Source: Ruminococcaceae bacterium OttesenSCG-928-A16 (lineage in GTDB: Bacteria > Bacillota > Clostridia > Oscillospirales > Ruminococcaceae). Taken from it: a stretch of DNA of 39,200 nucleotides. Below, piece after piece: positions 1 to 8,179 of this stretch. The stretch lies in NCBI GenBank assembly GCA_030267215.1, contig JAJDJP010000014.1, positions 1-39,200 of the forward strand, read 5' to 3'. The notes below the pieces were generated by a model, which did not search any database, had not been told where the DNA came from, and was given only the letters and a program-made list of their open reading frames with translations. The stretch's first letter is position 1. Each line of letters begins with the position of its first letter. A program made the position numbers and the translations under genes.

Positions 1-308
1 TTAAGGGCGCCAAACTGCTGGTAGCGGCCGATTGCACGGCTTTTGCCTACCGCAACTTCCACCGAGATTTTATGAAAGGCCACGTTACCATTATTGGCTG
101 CCCCAAGCTAGACGAAGGGGATTACACCGAAAAGCTAACCGAGATATTGCGTGCTAACGAGATTAAAAGCGTTACGGTTGCCCGCATGCAGGTGCCCTGT
201 TGTGGGGGGATAGAAAACGCCGTAAAGCAAGCCTTGGCCAATAGTGGCAAAATAATTCCCTGGCAGGTGGCTGTTATTTCGGTAGATGGTGAGTTGCTGG
301 AAAACTGA
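1..308 (+). CDS. 4Fe-4S iron-sulfur protein, 3' part
   Basis: The reading frame is open from base 3 to the stop at 306-308, so the true start lies left of the window. The visible roughly 101 residues contain a cysteine in VAADCTAF, then IIGCPKLD, and a VPCCGG motif. This pattern matches the C-terminal part of a family of clostridial ferredoxin-like proteins that carry a 4Fe-4S domain further upstream, which cannot be seen here. A role in electron transfer or redox sensing is inferred from the family. It is followed by a cupin and a small ferredoxin on the same strand, which suggests a small redox-related group. An internal ATG at 72 exists, but the coding sense continues upstream of it without a break. 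Confidence 0.7.
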   Translation, partial: KGAKLLVAADCTAFAYRNFHRDFMKGHVTIIGCPKLDEGDYTEKLTEILRANEIKSVTVARMQVPCCGGIENAVKQALANSGKIIPWQVAVISVDGELLEN

Positions 309-370
309 CAATATAGTATGCTGTAAAAAATACGGTGCATAATATAGTGCAGAAGGGCAGGAGATTTTTG

Positions 371-718
371 ATGAAAGAAAAATACCTGAAAAACATTGAA
401 CATGATACCGTGCTGGTGCTTAAAAACCAGGTGAAGGTTTTGCCCGGCCAGGTGGTTAGCAAAACCCTAGTGCAAAACGATGCGGTGGGTGTTACGCTGT
501 TTGCCTTTGATAAGGGCGAGCAAATTTCTACCCATGGCTCGGAAGGGGATGCAATGGTGGTGGTGCTAGAGGGCACCGGCCAGTTTACAGTGGGTGGGGT
601 AGTGCATTTGGTAAAAGAGGGCGAAACCTTGGTAATGCCAGCCACGGTGCCCCATGCGGTGCACGCACCAGAGGCTTTTAAAATGATGCTGACCGTGGTG
701 TTTCCGCCAGAGGCATAA
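371..718 (+). CDS. small cupin-domain protein
   Basis: A 115-residue single-domain cupin. The beta-barrel signature is visible as ISTHGSEGDAMVVVLEG, with a G-rich turn, followed by GETLVMPATVPHAVHA, the second cupin motif. The histidines in STHGSEGD and PHAVHA are the likely metal ligands. The start at 371 is chosen over the in-frame ATG at 335 because AGGAG lies at 359-363, seven bases before it. It sits 62 bases after the iron-sulfur protein and is followed after 28 bases by a ferredoxin, so co-transcription is likely. The substrate is unknown; family members range from sugar-binding sensors to small metal-dependent enzymes. Confidence 0.85.
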   Translation: MKEKYLKNIEHDTVLVLKNQVKVLPGQVVSKTLVQNDAVGVTLFAFDKGEQISTHGSEGDAMVVVLEGTGQFTVGGVVHLVKEGETLVMPATVPHAVHAPEAFKMMLTVVFPPEA

Positions 719-728
719 AATTAAATAA

Positions 729-935
<207 letters not shown>

Positions 936-944
936 ACTTAGATT

Positions 945-986
945 AAAAACAACGTTTCCTTTTTTGCAGCAGGGAACGTTGTTTTT
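945..986 (+). terminator. intrinsic terminator after ferredoxin
   Basis: A 15-bp stem (945-959 pairing with 972-986, one G-T wobble) encloses a 12-base loop. The 3' arm ends in a run of five T. It closes the iron-sulfur/cupin/ferredoxin group just before the promoter of the next gene. Confidence 0.85.
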
Positions 987-987
987 G

Positions 988-1016
988 TGTTGTGTGGATA
1001 AAAGCTGTGGTATAAT
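988..1016 (+). promoter_or_regulatory. promoter for yjbQ-family gene
   Basis: A perfect TATAAT lies at 1011-1016, 44 bases upstream of the GTG start at 1060. The -35 is poor: TGTTGT at 988-993 gives a 17-base spacer. Called mainly on the -10 and its position just after a terminator. Confidence 0.55.
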
Positions 1017-1059
1017 TTTTGTAAGGATATATATTAGATTTAAGCAAGGAGGATTTACC

Positions 1060-1476
1060 GTGAAAAGCTACCGTGAAGAATTGCATTTTAAGCTGCCCAC
1101 CCGCCGGGGGCTGGTAAACATTACCCCGCAGGTACAAAAGGCCCTGCAACAAAGCGGAATAAAAGAAGGGCTGGTGCTGGTAAACGCCATGCACATTACG
1201 GCCAGCGTTTTTATTAACGATGATGAAGCAGGCCTGCACCAAGACTATGAACGCTGGCTGGAAAAACTTGCCCCCGAAAAGCCCTATAGCCAATACAACC
1301 ACAACGGGTTTGAGGATAACGCCGATGCCCACCTAAAGCGCACCATAATGGGGCGCGAGGTGGTGGTGGCCATTACCAATGGTGCGCTAGATTTTGGCAC
1401 CTGGGAGCAAATATTTTACTTTGAATTTGATGGTATGCGGGATAAACGAGTGCTGGTAAAAATTATTGGCGAATAA
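1060..1476 (+). CDS. YjbQ / UPF0047 family protein
   Basis: A 138-residue protein of the YjbQ (UPF0047) family. Family motifs visible are [11 protein letters not shown] near residues 44-54, NADAHLK, and [13 protein letters not shown] near the C-terminus; the histidines in MHITA and DAHLK are the conserved ones. Some members show weak thiamine-phosphate synthase activity, but the physiological role is unsettled. GTG at 1060 is chosen because AAGGAGG at 1046-1052 sits eight bases before it; the longer frame from 964 runs through the upstream terminator and promoter. A long inverted repeat follows at 1495-1532. Confidence 0.9.
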   Translation: MKSYREELHFKLPTRRGLVNITPQVQKALQQSGIKEGLVLVNAMHITASVFINDDEAGLHQDYERWLEKLAPEKPYSQYNHNGFEDNADAHLKRTIMGREVVVAITNGALDFGTWEQIFYFEFDGMRDKRVLVKIIGE

Positions 1477-1494
1477 GCAGCACCATTTTACGCA

Positions 1495-1532
1495 GGTAAC
1501 CCCCTGCTTGCCTTTGCAAGCAGGGGGTTACC
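1495..1532. terminator. perfect 17-bp hairpin between convergent genes
   Basis: 1495-1511 pairs perfectly with 1516-1532 around a four-base loop. It lies between the ends of the yjbQ-family gene (+) and hppA (-). Neither flank has a clear T tract, so it may act as a bidirectional but atypical terminator or protect the 3' ends. Confidence 0.6.
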
Positions 1533-1578
1533 TATGTGGCAAATGGTTGCCTATAATGCGGTTATAACAATGGTGGTT

Positions 1579-3684
1579 TTACCGAATAAGCGAAAAGCTG
1601 AGGAACAGCACGCTCATAAGAGAAGAAACCAGCGAAACCACCGTAATTTGGGTATTGATAGAAGGGCCGGCGGTATCTTTAAAGGGGTCGCCCACGGTAT
1701 CGCCAATTACAGCGGCTTTGTGGGTGTCGCTGCCTTTGCCGCCGTTGGCGCCGCTTTCCACATATTTTTTGGTGTTATCCCACAGGCCGCCGCTATTGCT
1801 CATAAACAGGGCAAGCAGCAGGCCGCTAACAATGTTGCCGGTTAAAAAGCCGCCAATGGCAGTAACACCGCCAATAAACCCAACCAGCAGGGTGGCAATA
1901 ATGCTCATAAGCCCGGCGGGTATTAGCTCTTTAATAGCGCCGGTGGTGGCAATTTCAATGCAGCGGTCGTATTCGGGGTCCACGCCTTCTTTGCCCTCTT
2001 TAAGGCCGGGTATTTCATCAAACTGGCGGTGAATTTCTTCTACCATGCGCTGGGCATTGCGGTTTACCCCCAGCATAAGCATGGCGCTAAAAACAGCGGG
2101 AATAGCCGCCCCTACCAACATGCCAAAAAATACATTGGGGTCCATAATATCAAACCCGGTAAGGAACAACTGCCCAGCAGGCACAAGGCCCATTTCTACG
2201 GCGGCTACGTTTACCTCGCTAATAAAGGCGCCCAACAGGGCAATAACCGTTAGGCCGGCGGCACCAATGGCAAAGCCTTTGGTTACGGCTTTAACGGTAT
2301 TTCCGGCCGAATCCAGCGAATCGGTAATTTCCAGCACTTTATCGCCAAGGCTGCCCATTTCGGCAAGGCCACGGGCGTTGTCTACAATGGGGCCGTAGGC
2401 GTCGTTAGAAATAATCATGCCAACAATAGACAGCATGCCAACCGCCGCCATTGAAATACCAAACAGGGCGTAACCTTCCCCAATGCCTTCGCACAATTTA
2501 TACGAAATAAGCGCCGAAAGGCCAATGCCTACCAAGGCGGGCATGGTGCTTAAAAACCCGTAAGACACACCCGAAAGAATGGTGAATGCCGGGCCCGATT
2601 CGGACGCTTTTGCGGTTTTGCGCACCGGTGGCCGGCGGTCGTCGGTAAAATAATCGCTAGCAATGCCAATTATAACACCCACCAGCAGGCCCACGGCACT
2701 GGCGCCCCAAATTTCCCACCGGAAGCCAAAAAACCAAGTGGCAGCAGCGGTAAGCACACCAAAAATAGCGGTGGTAATATAGGTGCTGCTATTAAGGGCA
2801 AAGGTGGGGTTGTCGTTTTTGCCCATGCGGGCGGCGGCAACGCCAATAATGCTGGCAAACAAACCAATGGCCGCATAGCAAAACACCATGCTTACGTTTT
2901 GCCCAATGCCGCCATCTAGCGCGGTGGCCATTACCAGCGCCGCCGCCATAGAGGCTACGTTAGAATCGAAAAGGTCGGCCCCCATGCCGGCTACGTCGCC
3001 CACGTTGTCGCCTACGTTGTCGGCAATAACGGCGGGGTTGCGGGGGTCATCTTCGGGTATGCCAAGCTCTACCTTGCCCACAAGGTCGGCCGAGATATCG
3101 GCAGTTTTGGTAAAAATGCCGCCGCCGGCCTTGGCAAACAGCGCCAGCGAGCTTGCGCCAAAGCTAAAGCCCAGCAGGGCGGTTGCGTTTTTGGTTAAAA
3201 TAAACACCAAGGCAACCCCCAATAAAGAGCTACCCACAACAGCCATGCCCATTACGGCGCCGCCCCTAAACCCACACAAAAATGCACCATGAATGCCTTT
3301 TTGGGCGGCTTCGGCTGTTTTTTTGTTGGCAATGGTGGCAATTTGTATGCCTATTTTGCCGGCTGCGGCCGAAAAAGCCGTACCCGCAATATAGGCAATG
3401 GCCATGGTTAGGTTTTCCCACAGGTTGCCCTGCCAAACGGGCGAGGGTAAAAACAAAAAGATTAGAACCGCCACCACGCCGCTAAACTTAGCAAGCACGG
3501 TGTATTCTTTGCGCAAAAAGGTGTTTGCCCCTTTGCGGATATGCTCGCCCATTTCGGCAATGCGGCTATTGCTGGAGGGTTGCTTGCTAACCCACTTATA
3601 TAACCACCCTGCAAAAATAAAAGCCACAAAAGAAACAACAATAGAAATAATAAGAAAGAAATTTGCATTACTGCCCAAAACCAA
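1579..3684 (-). CDS. hppA: membrane-bound cation-pumping pyrophosphatase
   Basis: A 701-residue polytopic enzyme that hydrolyses pyrophosphate to pump H+ (or Na+) across the cytoplasmic membrane. Signatures are intact: the GGGIFTKTADISADLVGKVE segment near 187-206, the DDPRNPAVI and DNVGDNVGD catalytic block near 212-230, and GDTVGDPFKDTAGPS near the C-terminus. The segment GNTVKAVTKG at about 461-470 has Lys465 where K+-dependent enzymes have Ala, so it is predicted to be K+-independent; this rests on family knowledge. The start is uncertain: TTG at 3684 or TTG at 3678, both behind AAGGGG. An out-of-frame ATG at 3688 opens only a seven-codon frame. A promoter with a palindrome over the -10 lies at 3758-3787. 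Confidence 0.96.
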   Translation of the reverse strand: MVLGSNANFFLIISIVVSFVAFIFAGWLYKWVSKQPSSNSRIAEMGEHIRKGANTFLRKEYTVLAKFSGVVAVLIFLFLPSPVWQGNLWENLTMAIAYIAGTAFSAAAGKIGIQIATIANKKTAEAAQKGIHGAFLCGFRGGAVMGMAVVGSSLLGVALVFILTKNATALLGFSFGASSLALFAKAGGGIFTKTADISADLVGKVELGIPEDDPRNPAVIADNVGDNVGDVAGMGADLFDSNVASMAAALVMATALDGGIGQNVSMVFCYAAIGLFASIIGVAAARMGKNDNPTFALNSSTYITTAIFGVLTAAATWFFGFRWEIWGASAVGLLVGVIIGIASDYFTDDRRPPVRKTAKASESGPAFTILSGVSYGFLSTMPALVGIGLSALISYKLCEGIGEGYALFGISMAAVGMLSIVGMIISNDAYGPIVDNARGLAEMGSLGDKVLEITDSLDSAGNTVKAVTKGFAIGAAGLTVIALLGAFISEVNVAAVEMGLVPAGQLFLTGFDIMDPNVFFGMLVGAAIPAVFSAMLMLGVNRNAQRMVEEIHRQFDEIPGLKEGKEGVDPEYDRCIEIATTGAIKELIPAGLMSIIATLLVGFIGGVTAIGGFLTGNIVSGLLLALFMSNSGGLWDNTKKYVESGANGGKGSDTHKAAVIGDTVGDPFKDTAGPSINTQITVVSLVSSLMSVLFLSFSLIR

Positions 3685-3747
3685 TCATCCCCTTTTATTT
3701 TTGGTATTAGTACAATTTTACCTGCCGCTAAAAAGGCCAGAGCCTTA

Positions 3748-3787
3748 TATACTTTAAAGTATAGCAGCATAGTTTTGTAAAAAACAA
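3748..3787 (-). promoter_or_regulatory. hppA promoter with palindrome over the -10
   Basis: On the minus strand TTGTTT (3787-3782) and TATACT (3763-3758) are separated by 18 bases. The -10 is one half of a perfect 16-bp palindrome at 3748-3763 (TATACTTTAAAGTATA). This looks like an operator site, though AT-rich palindromes can occur by chance. Confidence 0.5.
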
Positions 3788-3873
3788 TGTGCATAACATA
3801 GAACTATAGGGCATTTTTTGTGTATTTTAACCAAAAAATAGTGCTAAAAAATAAAATTATAGTAAACAAATAA

Positions 3874-3916
3874 CAAATAGGCAAGCGTTATTTGTTGAAT
3901 AATGCTTGCCTATTTG
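3874..3916 (-). terminator. long hairpin after the membrane protein gene
   Basis: 3874-3892 pairs with 3898-3916 (19 bp with one G-T wobble) around a five-base loop. It lies 32 bases past the minus-strand stop at 3948, and the minus-strand flank beyond it is T-rich. Likely the terminator of the GT-C-like gene. Confidence 0.75.
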
Positions 3917-3947
3917 AATAATTTTTGTTAGAAGAAGCTAAGTTAAC

Positions 3948-5501
3948 CTATTTTGCTGCCTTTTTAAGAAAGGGAGCCAGCTTTTTAAAAGAAAAAGTAA
4001 CCCCACGAATGACGAGCAATGCCAACAATAAAGCACTCCAGATACTGCTGGGAAAACCATATCGATCGATGCTGGAAGCGGTGAGCGCCAGAAAGAGAAT
4101 GCTGCCAAAAATGCTGCCGGCCAGCAAGGTTACCTGCGCCCAAAAAGCAAATTTTTGCTTGGTTTTGCGCCGAATAATAGACATAACGATGCCAAGCAGA
4201 AATATAAATGGGGCCATGAAAGCCGGGAAAGAATAAAGGAAATAAGAAAAAGTGGGATAATGGGTATTAAACAATACATTGGAAATAAGGCCGTTATCGG
4301 CTGGGATATTAAATTGCTGCATGTTGGCCGCCAAAGGTTGTGAGTAGCTGGCTTTCCCTTTTTCCATTTCTTTAAAGGTTTCTAACCAGGCTTGTGTTTC
4401 AAAGCTTTGAAAAAAATAGTTGGTGGAAGTGACAGGGCTATAGGCCCGGCTTATAGCATAGTTTTGGGTTTTACGCACGTTGCTAACTACAAAATAATTG
4501 TGTAGGTAGCTTGTAAAAAAACGGCCCGGGTTTTTAGAAAGACAGGTAAAAAGAAACTGAAGGGAATCGATGAAAGTGCCTTTAAAAGTATAGGTAAAGC
4601 TGCCAATTATTTCTTCGTTATTGTTTACAATATTTATGCGCACCTCTTTGCCGGTAGTGCCACGTTCTTCTGGGCGAAAGTATCGCAAACCATCAATTAG
4701 CACGCTGCTAGACATGCTGGCGGCACTATAAGCCGCCAGCATTTCGGCTCGGCCTGCTATATAGCTATCCCACCCGGCAGACCATGCAAAAATAGAGCCA
4801 GACAACATTACTGCCGCAAGCACAGATGCAGCAATTTGCTTTATAGAAATACGGCCAATAAGCACGTATACCTCTGAAATAAGAAAGGGAGCCAACACAA
4901 AAATAAAAAACATTTGTTTAAGTGCAAATGCACCAACAATAAAAACTAGGGTGCCAATGTAACGGGCGGCCAAAACGGGGGCCCGTTTTGTTTGGGGCCG
5001 CAACAATAGTTGCTGGGTTTTTATAATAAGGCAAAAAGCTAGCAGGCAAAGTACCAGGGCAAAAAATTCGGTAAGCACAAAATGAGAATAAGTGAGGATG
5101 ACAGGGTTTAAAAAAACCAAAATGGTGCACAGTGCCCAGGTGCCAGCCCGCTTTAAAAGCGAAAAAAACCCTACAAGATGGCACAAATAAAGAGTGCCCA
5201 CCACCATACACAGATAAGCAATGTATAAAAGCACTGCTGTACCGGTGGCGCTTTCGCCAAATAATGCAAACGAAATACGAAGCAGGGCAGGCAACAGGGG
5301 CCCACGGATACTTTGCCACGATGAGAAAGGAAGTTGCCCACCTAAAACGTGGGCATTTTGGATATAGATGATGGAATCGGGCGCGGTAAAAACAGGCAGG
5401 GTAAAAAATACAATGGTTAGCGCCAATAAAAATAGGGCATCTAAAACGCCCAGTTTAAAACCCAATAGTTGTTGAAACCAGTTTTTAAATTTCTGAATCA
5501 T
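3948..5501 (-). CDS. polytopic membrane protein, probable GT-C-type glycosyltransferase
   Basis: A 517-residue protein with about ten or more hydrophobic segments. After the first segment comes APDSIIYIQNAHVLGG and then RGPLLPALLRISFALFG. That arrangement (acidic residue at the start of the first outer loop, aromatic-rich stretch, then a proline-led second helix) is typical of GT-C enzymes using lipid-phosphate sugars. The Asp in APDS would be the catalytic acid. A long extracytoplasmic segment lies around residues 250-400. The substrate cannot be told. The start at 5501 has a good GGGAGG site seven bases upstream. It is not adjacent to the glycan cluster at 8180 but may serve a related surface process. 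Confidence 0.6.
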   Translation of the reverse strand: MIQKFKNWFQQLLGFKLGVLDALFLLALTIVFFTLPVFTAPDSIIYIQNAHVLGGQLPFSSWQSIRGPLLPALLRISFALFGESATGTAVLLYIAYLCMVVGTLYLCHLVGFFSLLKRAGTWALCTILVFLNPVILTYSHFVLTEFFALVLCLLAFCLIIKTQQLLLRPQTKRAPVLAARYIGTLVFIVGAFALKQMFFIFVLAPFLISEVYVLIGRISIKQIAASVLAAVMLSGSIFAWSAGWDSYIAGRAEMLAAYSAASMSSSVLIDGLRYFRPEERGTTGKEVRINIVNNNEEIIGSFTYTFKGTFIDSLQFLFTCLSKNPGRFFTSYLHNYFVVSNVRKTQNYAISRAYSPVTSTNYFFQSFETQAWLETFKEMEKGKASYSQPLAANMQQFNIPADNGLISNVLFNTHYPTFSYFLYSFPAFMAPFIFLLGIVMSIIRRKTKQKFAFWAQVTLLAGSIFGSILFLALTASSIDRYGFPSSIWSALLLALLVIRGVTFSFKKLAPFLKKAAK

Positions 5502-5594
5502 AGCAACCTCCCGTAGGGGCTATAGCGCCCCGGCATGCCCAACAAAAGTATACCGTTATCGCAAAGGGGAGTCAAGAATAAAAGGGAAAAGCAT

Positions 5595-5631
5595 AGAAAA
5601 AACACCCCCGTGGAACGTATGCTCCACGGGG
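5595..5631 (-). terminator. intrinsic terminator of the purine permease gene
   Basis: A 9-bp perfect stem (5606-5614 with 5623-5631) is followed on the minus strand by GTG and a T6 run (down to about 5597). It is 31 bases past the stop of the NCS2 gene. Confidence 0.85.
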
Positions 5632-5661
5632 ATATAAATTAAGTATGTGTTATTGGCTAAC

Positions 5662-7095
5662 TTAAATAACAGCCAGCACAATAAAGTTTAAAATAAACAA
5701 TGCGGTAGAAACCCAAAGGATGGGGTGGATATCTTTGGCTTTGCCTTTTACCACTTTTACAATGCAGTAGAAGAAGAAGCCGGCTGCAATGCCGTACGAA
5801 ATGCTGTAGCAAAGGCCCATGAAAATGGCGGCGAAGAAAGCTGGAACAGCCTCTTCCATGTCGGTCCATTTAATATCGGCAAAGCTAGAAAGCATCATAA
5901 CACCTACCAAAATAAGGGCGGGTGCGGTGGCCTGGGCGGGCACAATACCCAGCACCGGGGCCAGCACAATGCTTAGCAAAAACATGGCGGCGGTTACTAC
6001 CGAGGCAAGCCCGGTGCGGCCACCTGCGCCAATGCCGGCAGCGCTTTCTACAAAGGTGGTGGTGTTAGAGGTACCAAAAATGGCGCCCACCGAAGTTGCA
6101 ACAGAGTCTGCAAACAGGGCTTTGTCCATTTTAGATTTAAAGCCGGTAGAATTTTCTAGCGCCAATTGGTCTTCGGCGCTAAAAATGCCGGTGCGGCGGC
6201 CGGTGCCAATAAAGGTGCCAATGGTGTCAAAAGTATCCGACAGGCTAAAAGCAAAGATGGTCATCAAAATAAGGGGGAACTTGGAAGGATCGGCGAAAAG
6301 AGAGAGCAGGCCTTTGCTGCCAAAGGCGGCACCAAAGGTGGTGCCAAGGTCGGCAAAGCTTTGGGCAATGCCGCTGCCCAGCCCAATCTGAGAAAGATCT
6401 ACAATGCCAAAGGGGATGCCAATAATGGTGCCCGCCACAATGCTAATAAACACAGCACCTTTTACGTTCAGCACCACCAAAATGGTCATCAACACAAGGC
6501 AAACAAGTGCATAAATAATAGCAGGGTTGTTGAACAGGGGAATGGCCGGCACAACATCGCCGCCGGTAGCCGGTAAAAAGCTAGCAATGTTTTCCACGCT
6601 TGCGCCAGAAACACCAAACTCTAGCAAGCCGGCATTTTTTAGGCCAATGTAGGCAATAAAAATGCCAATGCCGCCGCCAATGGCGTTTTGCAAACTTTCG
6701 GGGATGGATTTAATGATGAGTTTGCGGAATTTGGTAACGGTGATGATTACGTTGATAACGCCGCAGATGAATACCATGGCCAGCGCTTGTTGCCAGGTAA
6801 AACCAAGCTGGCCGCACACGGTAAAGGTAAAAAAGGCGTTTAGGCCCATGCCGGGCGCCTGCGCATACGGCACGTTGGCAAATAAGCCCATTACCAAGGT
6901 GCCCGCCACCGAGGCAAAAATAGTGGCCAGGAAGATGCCACCCGCCGGGAATGGGTTATCGGCGGTGCCGGCCGCGGTTAGCATTTGCGGGTTTACAAAT
7001 AAAATGTAAGCCATGGCAAAAAAGGTGGTTAAACCGGCAAGAATCTCGGTTGAAACCTTGGTGTTGTTCTCCTTCAGCTTAAAAAACTTTTCCAT
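5662..7095 (-). CDS. NCS2 family purine permease (hypoxanthine/guanine type)
   Basis: A 477-residue inner-membrane nucleobase transporter with 12-14 hydrophobic segments. The N-terminus (FFKLKENNTKVSTEILAG, then TTFFAMAYILFVNPQ) is diagnostic of the AzgA-like/PbuG branch of NCS2. FANVPYAQAPGMGLNAFFTF and FSLSDTFDTIGTFIGTG are further family blocks. The expected role is proton-driven uptake of hypoxanthine, guanine or adenine. AAGGGG lies ten bases upstream of the ATG. I looked for a purine riboswitch in the leader and did not find its conserved core. A promoter and a terminator bracket it as a single-gene unit. Confidence 0.93.
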   Translation of the reverse strand: MEKFFKLKENNTKVSTEILAGLTTFFAMAYILFVNPQMLTAAGTADNPFPAGGIFLATIFASVAGTLVMGLFANVPYAQAPGMGLNAFFTFTVCGQLGFTWQQALAMVFICGVINVIITVTKFRKLIIKSIPESLQNAIGGGIGIFIAYIGLKNAGLLEFGVSGASVENIASFLPATGGDVVPAIPLFNNPAIIYALVCLVLMTILVVLNVKGAVFISIVAGTIIGIPFGIVDLSQIGLGSGIAQSFADLGTTFGAAFGSKGLLSLFADPSKFPLILMTIFAFSLSDTFDTIGTFIGTGRRTGIFSAEDQLALENSTGFKSKMDKALFADSVATSVGAIFGTSNTTTFVESAAGIGAGGRTGLASVVTAAMFLLSIVLAPVLGIVPAQATAPALILVGVMMLSSFADIKWTDMEEAVPAFFAAIFMGLCYSISYGIAAGFFFYCIVKVVKGKAKDIHPILWVSTALFILNFIVLAVI

Positions 7096-7133
7096 TGGTA
7101 AGAAACCCCTTTCTGATGTTGCATGCTGCCTAT

Positions 7134-7162
7134 AGTGTAGCCGATAAAAGAATTTTTTGCAA
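7134..7162 (-). promoter_or_regulatory. promoter of the purine permease gene
   Basis: On the minus strand TTGCAA (7162-7157) and TACACT (7139-7134) are separated by 17 bases, about 40 bases upstream of the start codon at 7095. Confidence 0.6.
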
Positions 7163-7230
7163 TTGTTTTTTCATAAATTGTTCATAATTTTAAAACGGTG
7201 CTATTTTAACAATTTGCCTTGCAAATGAAA

Positions 7231-7270
7231 GAAAAAAAGGCATAGCCCCGTAACAAGTACAGGGCTATGC
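7231..7270 (-). terminator. intrinsic terminator after the small membrane protein
   Basis: A 9-bp stem (7240-7248 with 7262-7270) extended by three inner pairs is followed on the minus strand by a T7 run. It ends the transcript of the gene at 7368-7799. Confidence 0.85.
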
Positions 7271-7367
7271 ATGGTTGTTGCCATGGTGTAAAAAACAACA
7301 ATATTCTACCTATAAAAAGGGGCTTTTGCACGCCAAAGGTGTGCAAATTGTGGGGCAGCCTTGGGCA

Positions 7368-7799
7368 TTAATCGTTATTGGGGCTATTTTCCAGTTCATC
7401 CTCTGGCGCGGCAGGCGGGGTGGTGGCACCACTATCCTCTAAGGCATCTTGCGGGGTGGGCACATTGCTTGCGTCTTCGGCAGCTTTGCGTGCCTTTTCC
7501 TCTTGGTCCAGCAGGTCCAGCTGGGCAAGTTCGTCTTCTTCCTCTTGCTTTGCCTGCGCGGCTTTCAGGGCTTTATCTTGTTGGGCTTTTACGGCATCGG
7601 CCTCGTCTTCGGCCTTTTTGCTTTTAAGCGTTTTAAACATGCGCAACGCCCTAAAAACAGCAACCGCCACCAGCCCAACGGTAACCAAAACCAGCAAATA
7701 GTGCACCAGCTGCCATTCACTAAAAGGCACTTCTAACAAAGATTTTGCATTGCTGTACGCAATGTAAAAGCACAAAATAACAACCAAGCCATCCAGCAT
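7368..7799 (-). CDS. small membrane protein with charged cytoplasmic tail
   Basis: A 143-residue protein not recognised as a named family. Two hydrophobic segments lie at about residues 3-16 and 30-50. They are followed by a long charged stretch (roughly 55-110, rich in Lys, Glu, Ala and Gln), likely a helical coiled coil, and a Pro/acidic tail. The start at 7799 is preferred over 7862 because AGAGG lies nine bases before it and the first hydrophobic segment then begins at residue 3. It has its own terminator. A scaffold or membrane-associated helper role is possible but unsupported. Confidence 0.65.
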   Translation of the reverse strand: MLDGLVVILCFYIAYSNAKSLLEVPFSEWQLVHYLLVLVTVGLVAVAVFRALRMFKTLKSKKAEDEADAVKAQQDKALKAAQAKQEEEDELAQLDLLDQEEKARKAAEDASNVPTPQDALEDSGATTPPAAPEDELENSPNND

Positions 7800-7980
7800 A
7801 CGGTGTTCCTCTTTTCTTAAATGAAGTAAGGCCATTATACAAAAATAGCGGTAAAAAAACAACTATTCTTGCCATAAGTGTTAAAGTGGGTGGCTTAAAA
7901 AAGCAAAGCATTTATGTGGCCGCCCCTGTAAAGGAAGAATTCCTTTTATACCCTTTGTTTTGCGTGGCCCATAAACCCAA

Positions 7981-8007
7981 TAAAAAACAGCGCCGGAAAT
8001 AGCGCTG
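7981..8007 (-). terminator. small orphan hairpin with minus-strand T run
   Basis: A 6-bp stem (7988-7993 with 8002-8007) is followed on the minus strand by T6. No minus-strand gene lies to its right before 18908, so it may block antisense transcription out of the glycan promoter region, or be fortuitous. Confidence 0.4.
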
Positions 8008-8026
8008 AAGCGGCGGAATAAGTTGC

Positions 8027-8138
8027 TGCAAAACTTGTATTGTGGGCAAAATTCGGGTATACTAAAACGGGTTTAAAGTGTGGGGCATACAGCCTGCAAA
8101 ACTTTATTTATTGTGGCAAAACAAACCATGCAAAACTT
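8027..8138 (+). promoter_or_regulatory. glycan cluster promoter with three phased direct repeats
   Basis: TTGTAT (8035-8040) and TATACT (8058-8063) with a 17-base spacer form the likely promoter of the operon starting at 8180. The ten-base word TGCAAAACTT occurs three times, at 8027-8036, 8095-8104 and 8129-8138, with start spacings of 68 and 34 bases. The first copy overlaps the -35, and the third lies in a palindromic ATGCAAAACTTTGCAT. Copies one and two are each followed by a related TTGTGG(G)CAAAA word. The layout suggests binding sites for a regulator. Confidence 0.55.
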
Positions 8139-8179
8139 TGCATATTTTATAAAATTACCTGAAAGAAAGGGTGCTTTTT

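Noticed and set aside
1534-3485. Several plus-strand frames of 67-134 codons antisense to hppA
   Set aside because: They are shadows of the strong codon bias of hppA, with no ribosome sites and no domain-like sequence.
7096-7240. Purine riboswitch before the NCS2 permease gene
   Set aside because: The conserved purine aptamer core was not found in this AT-rich leader.
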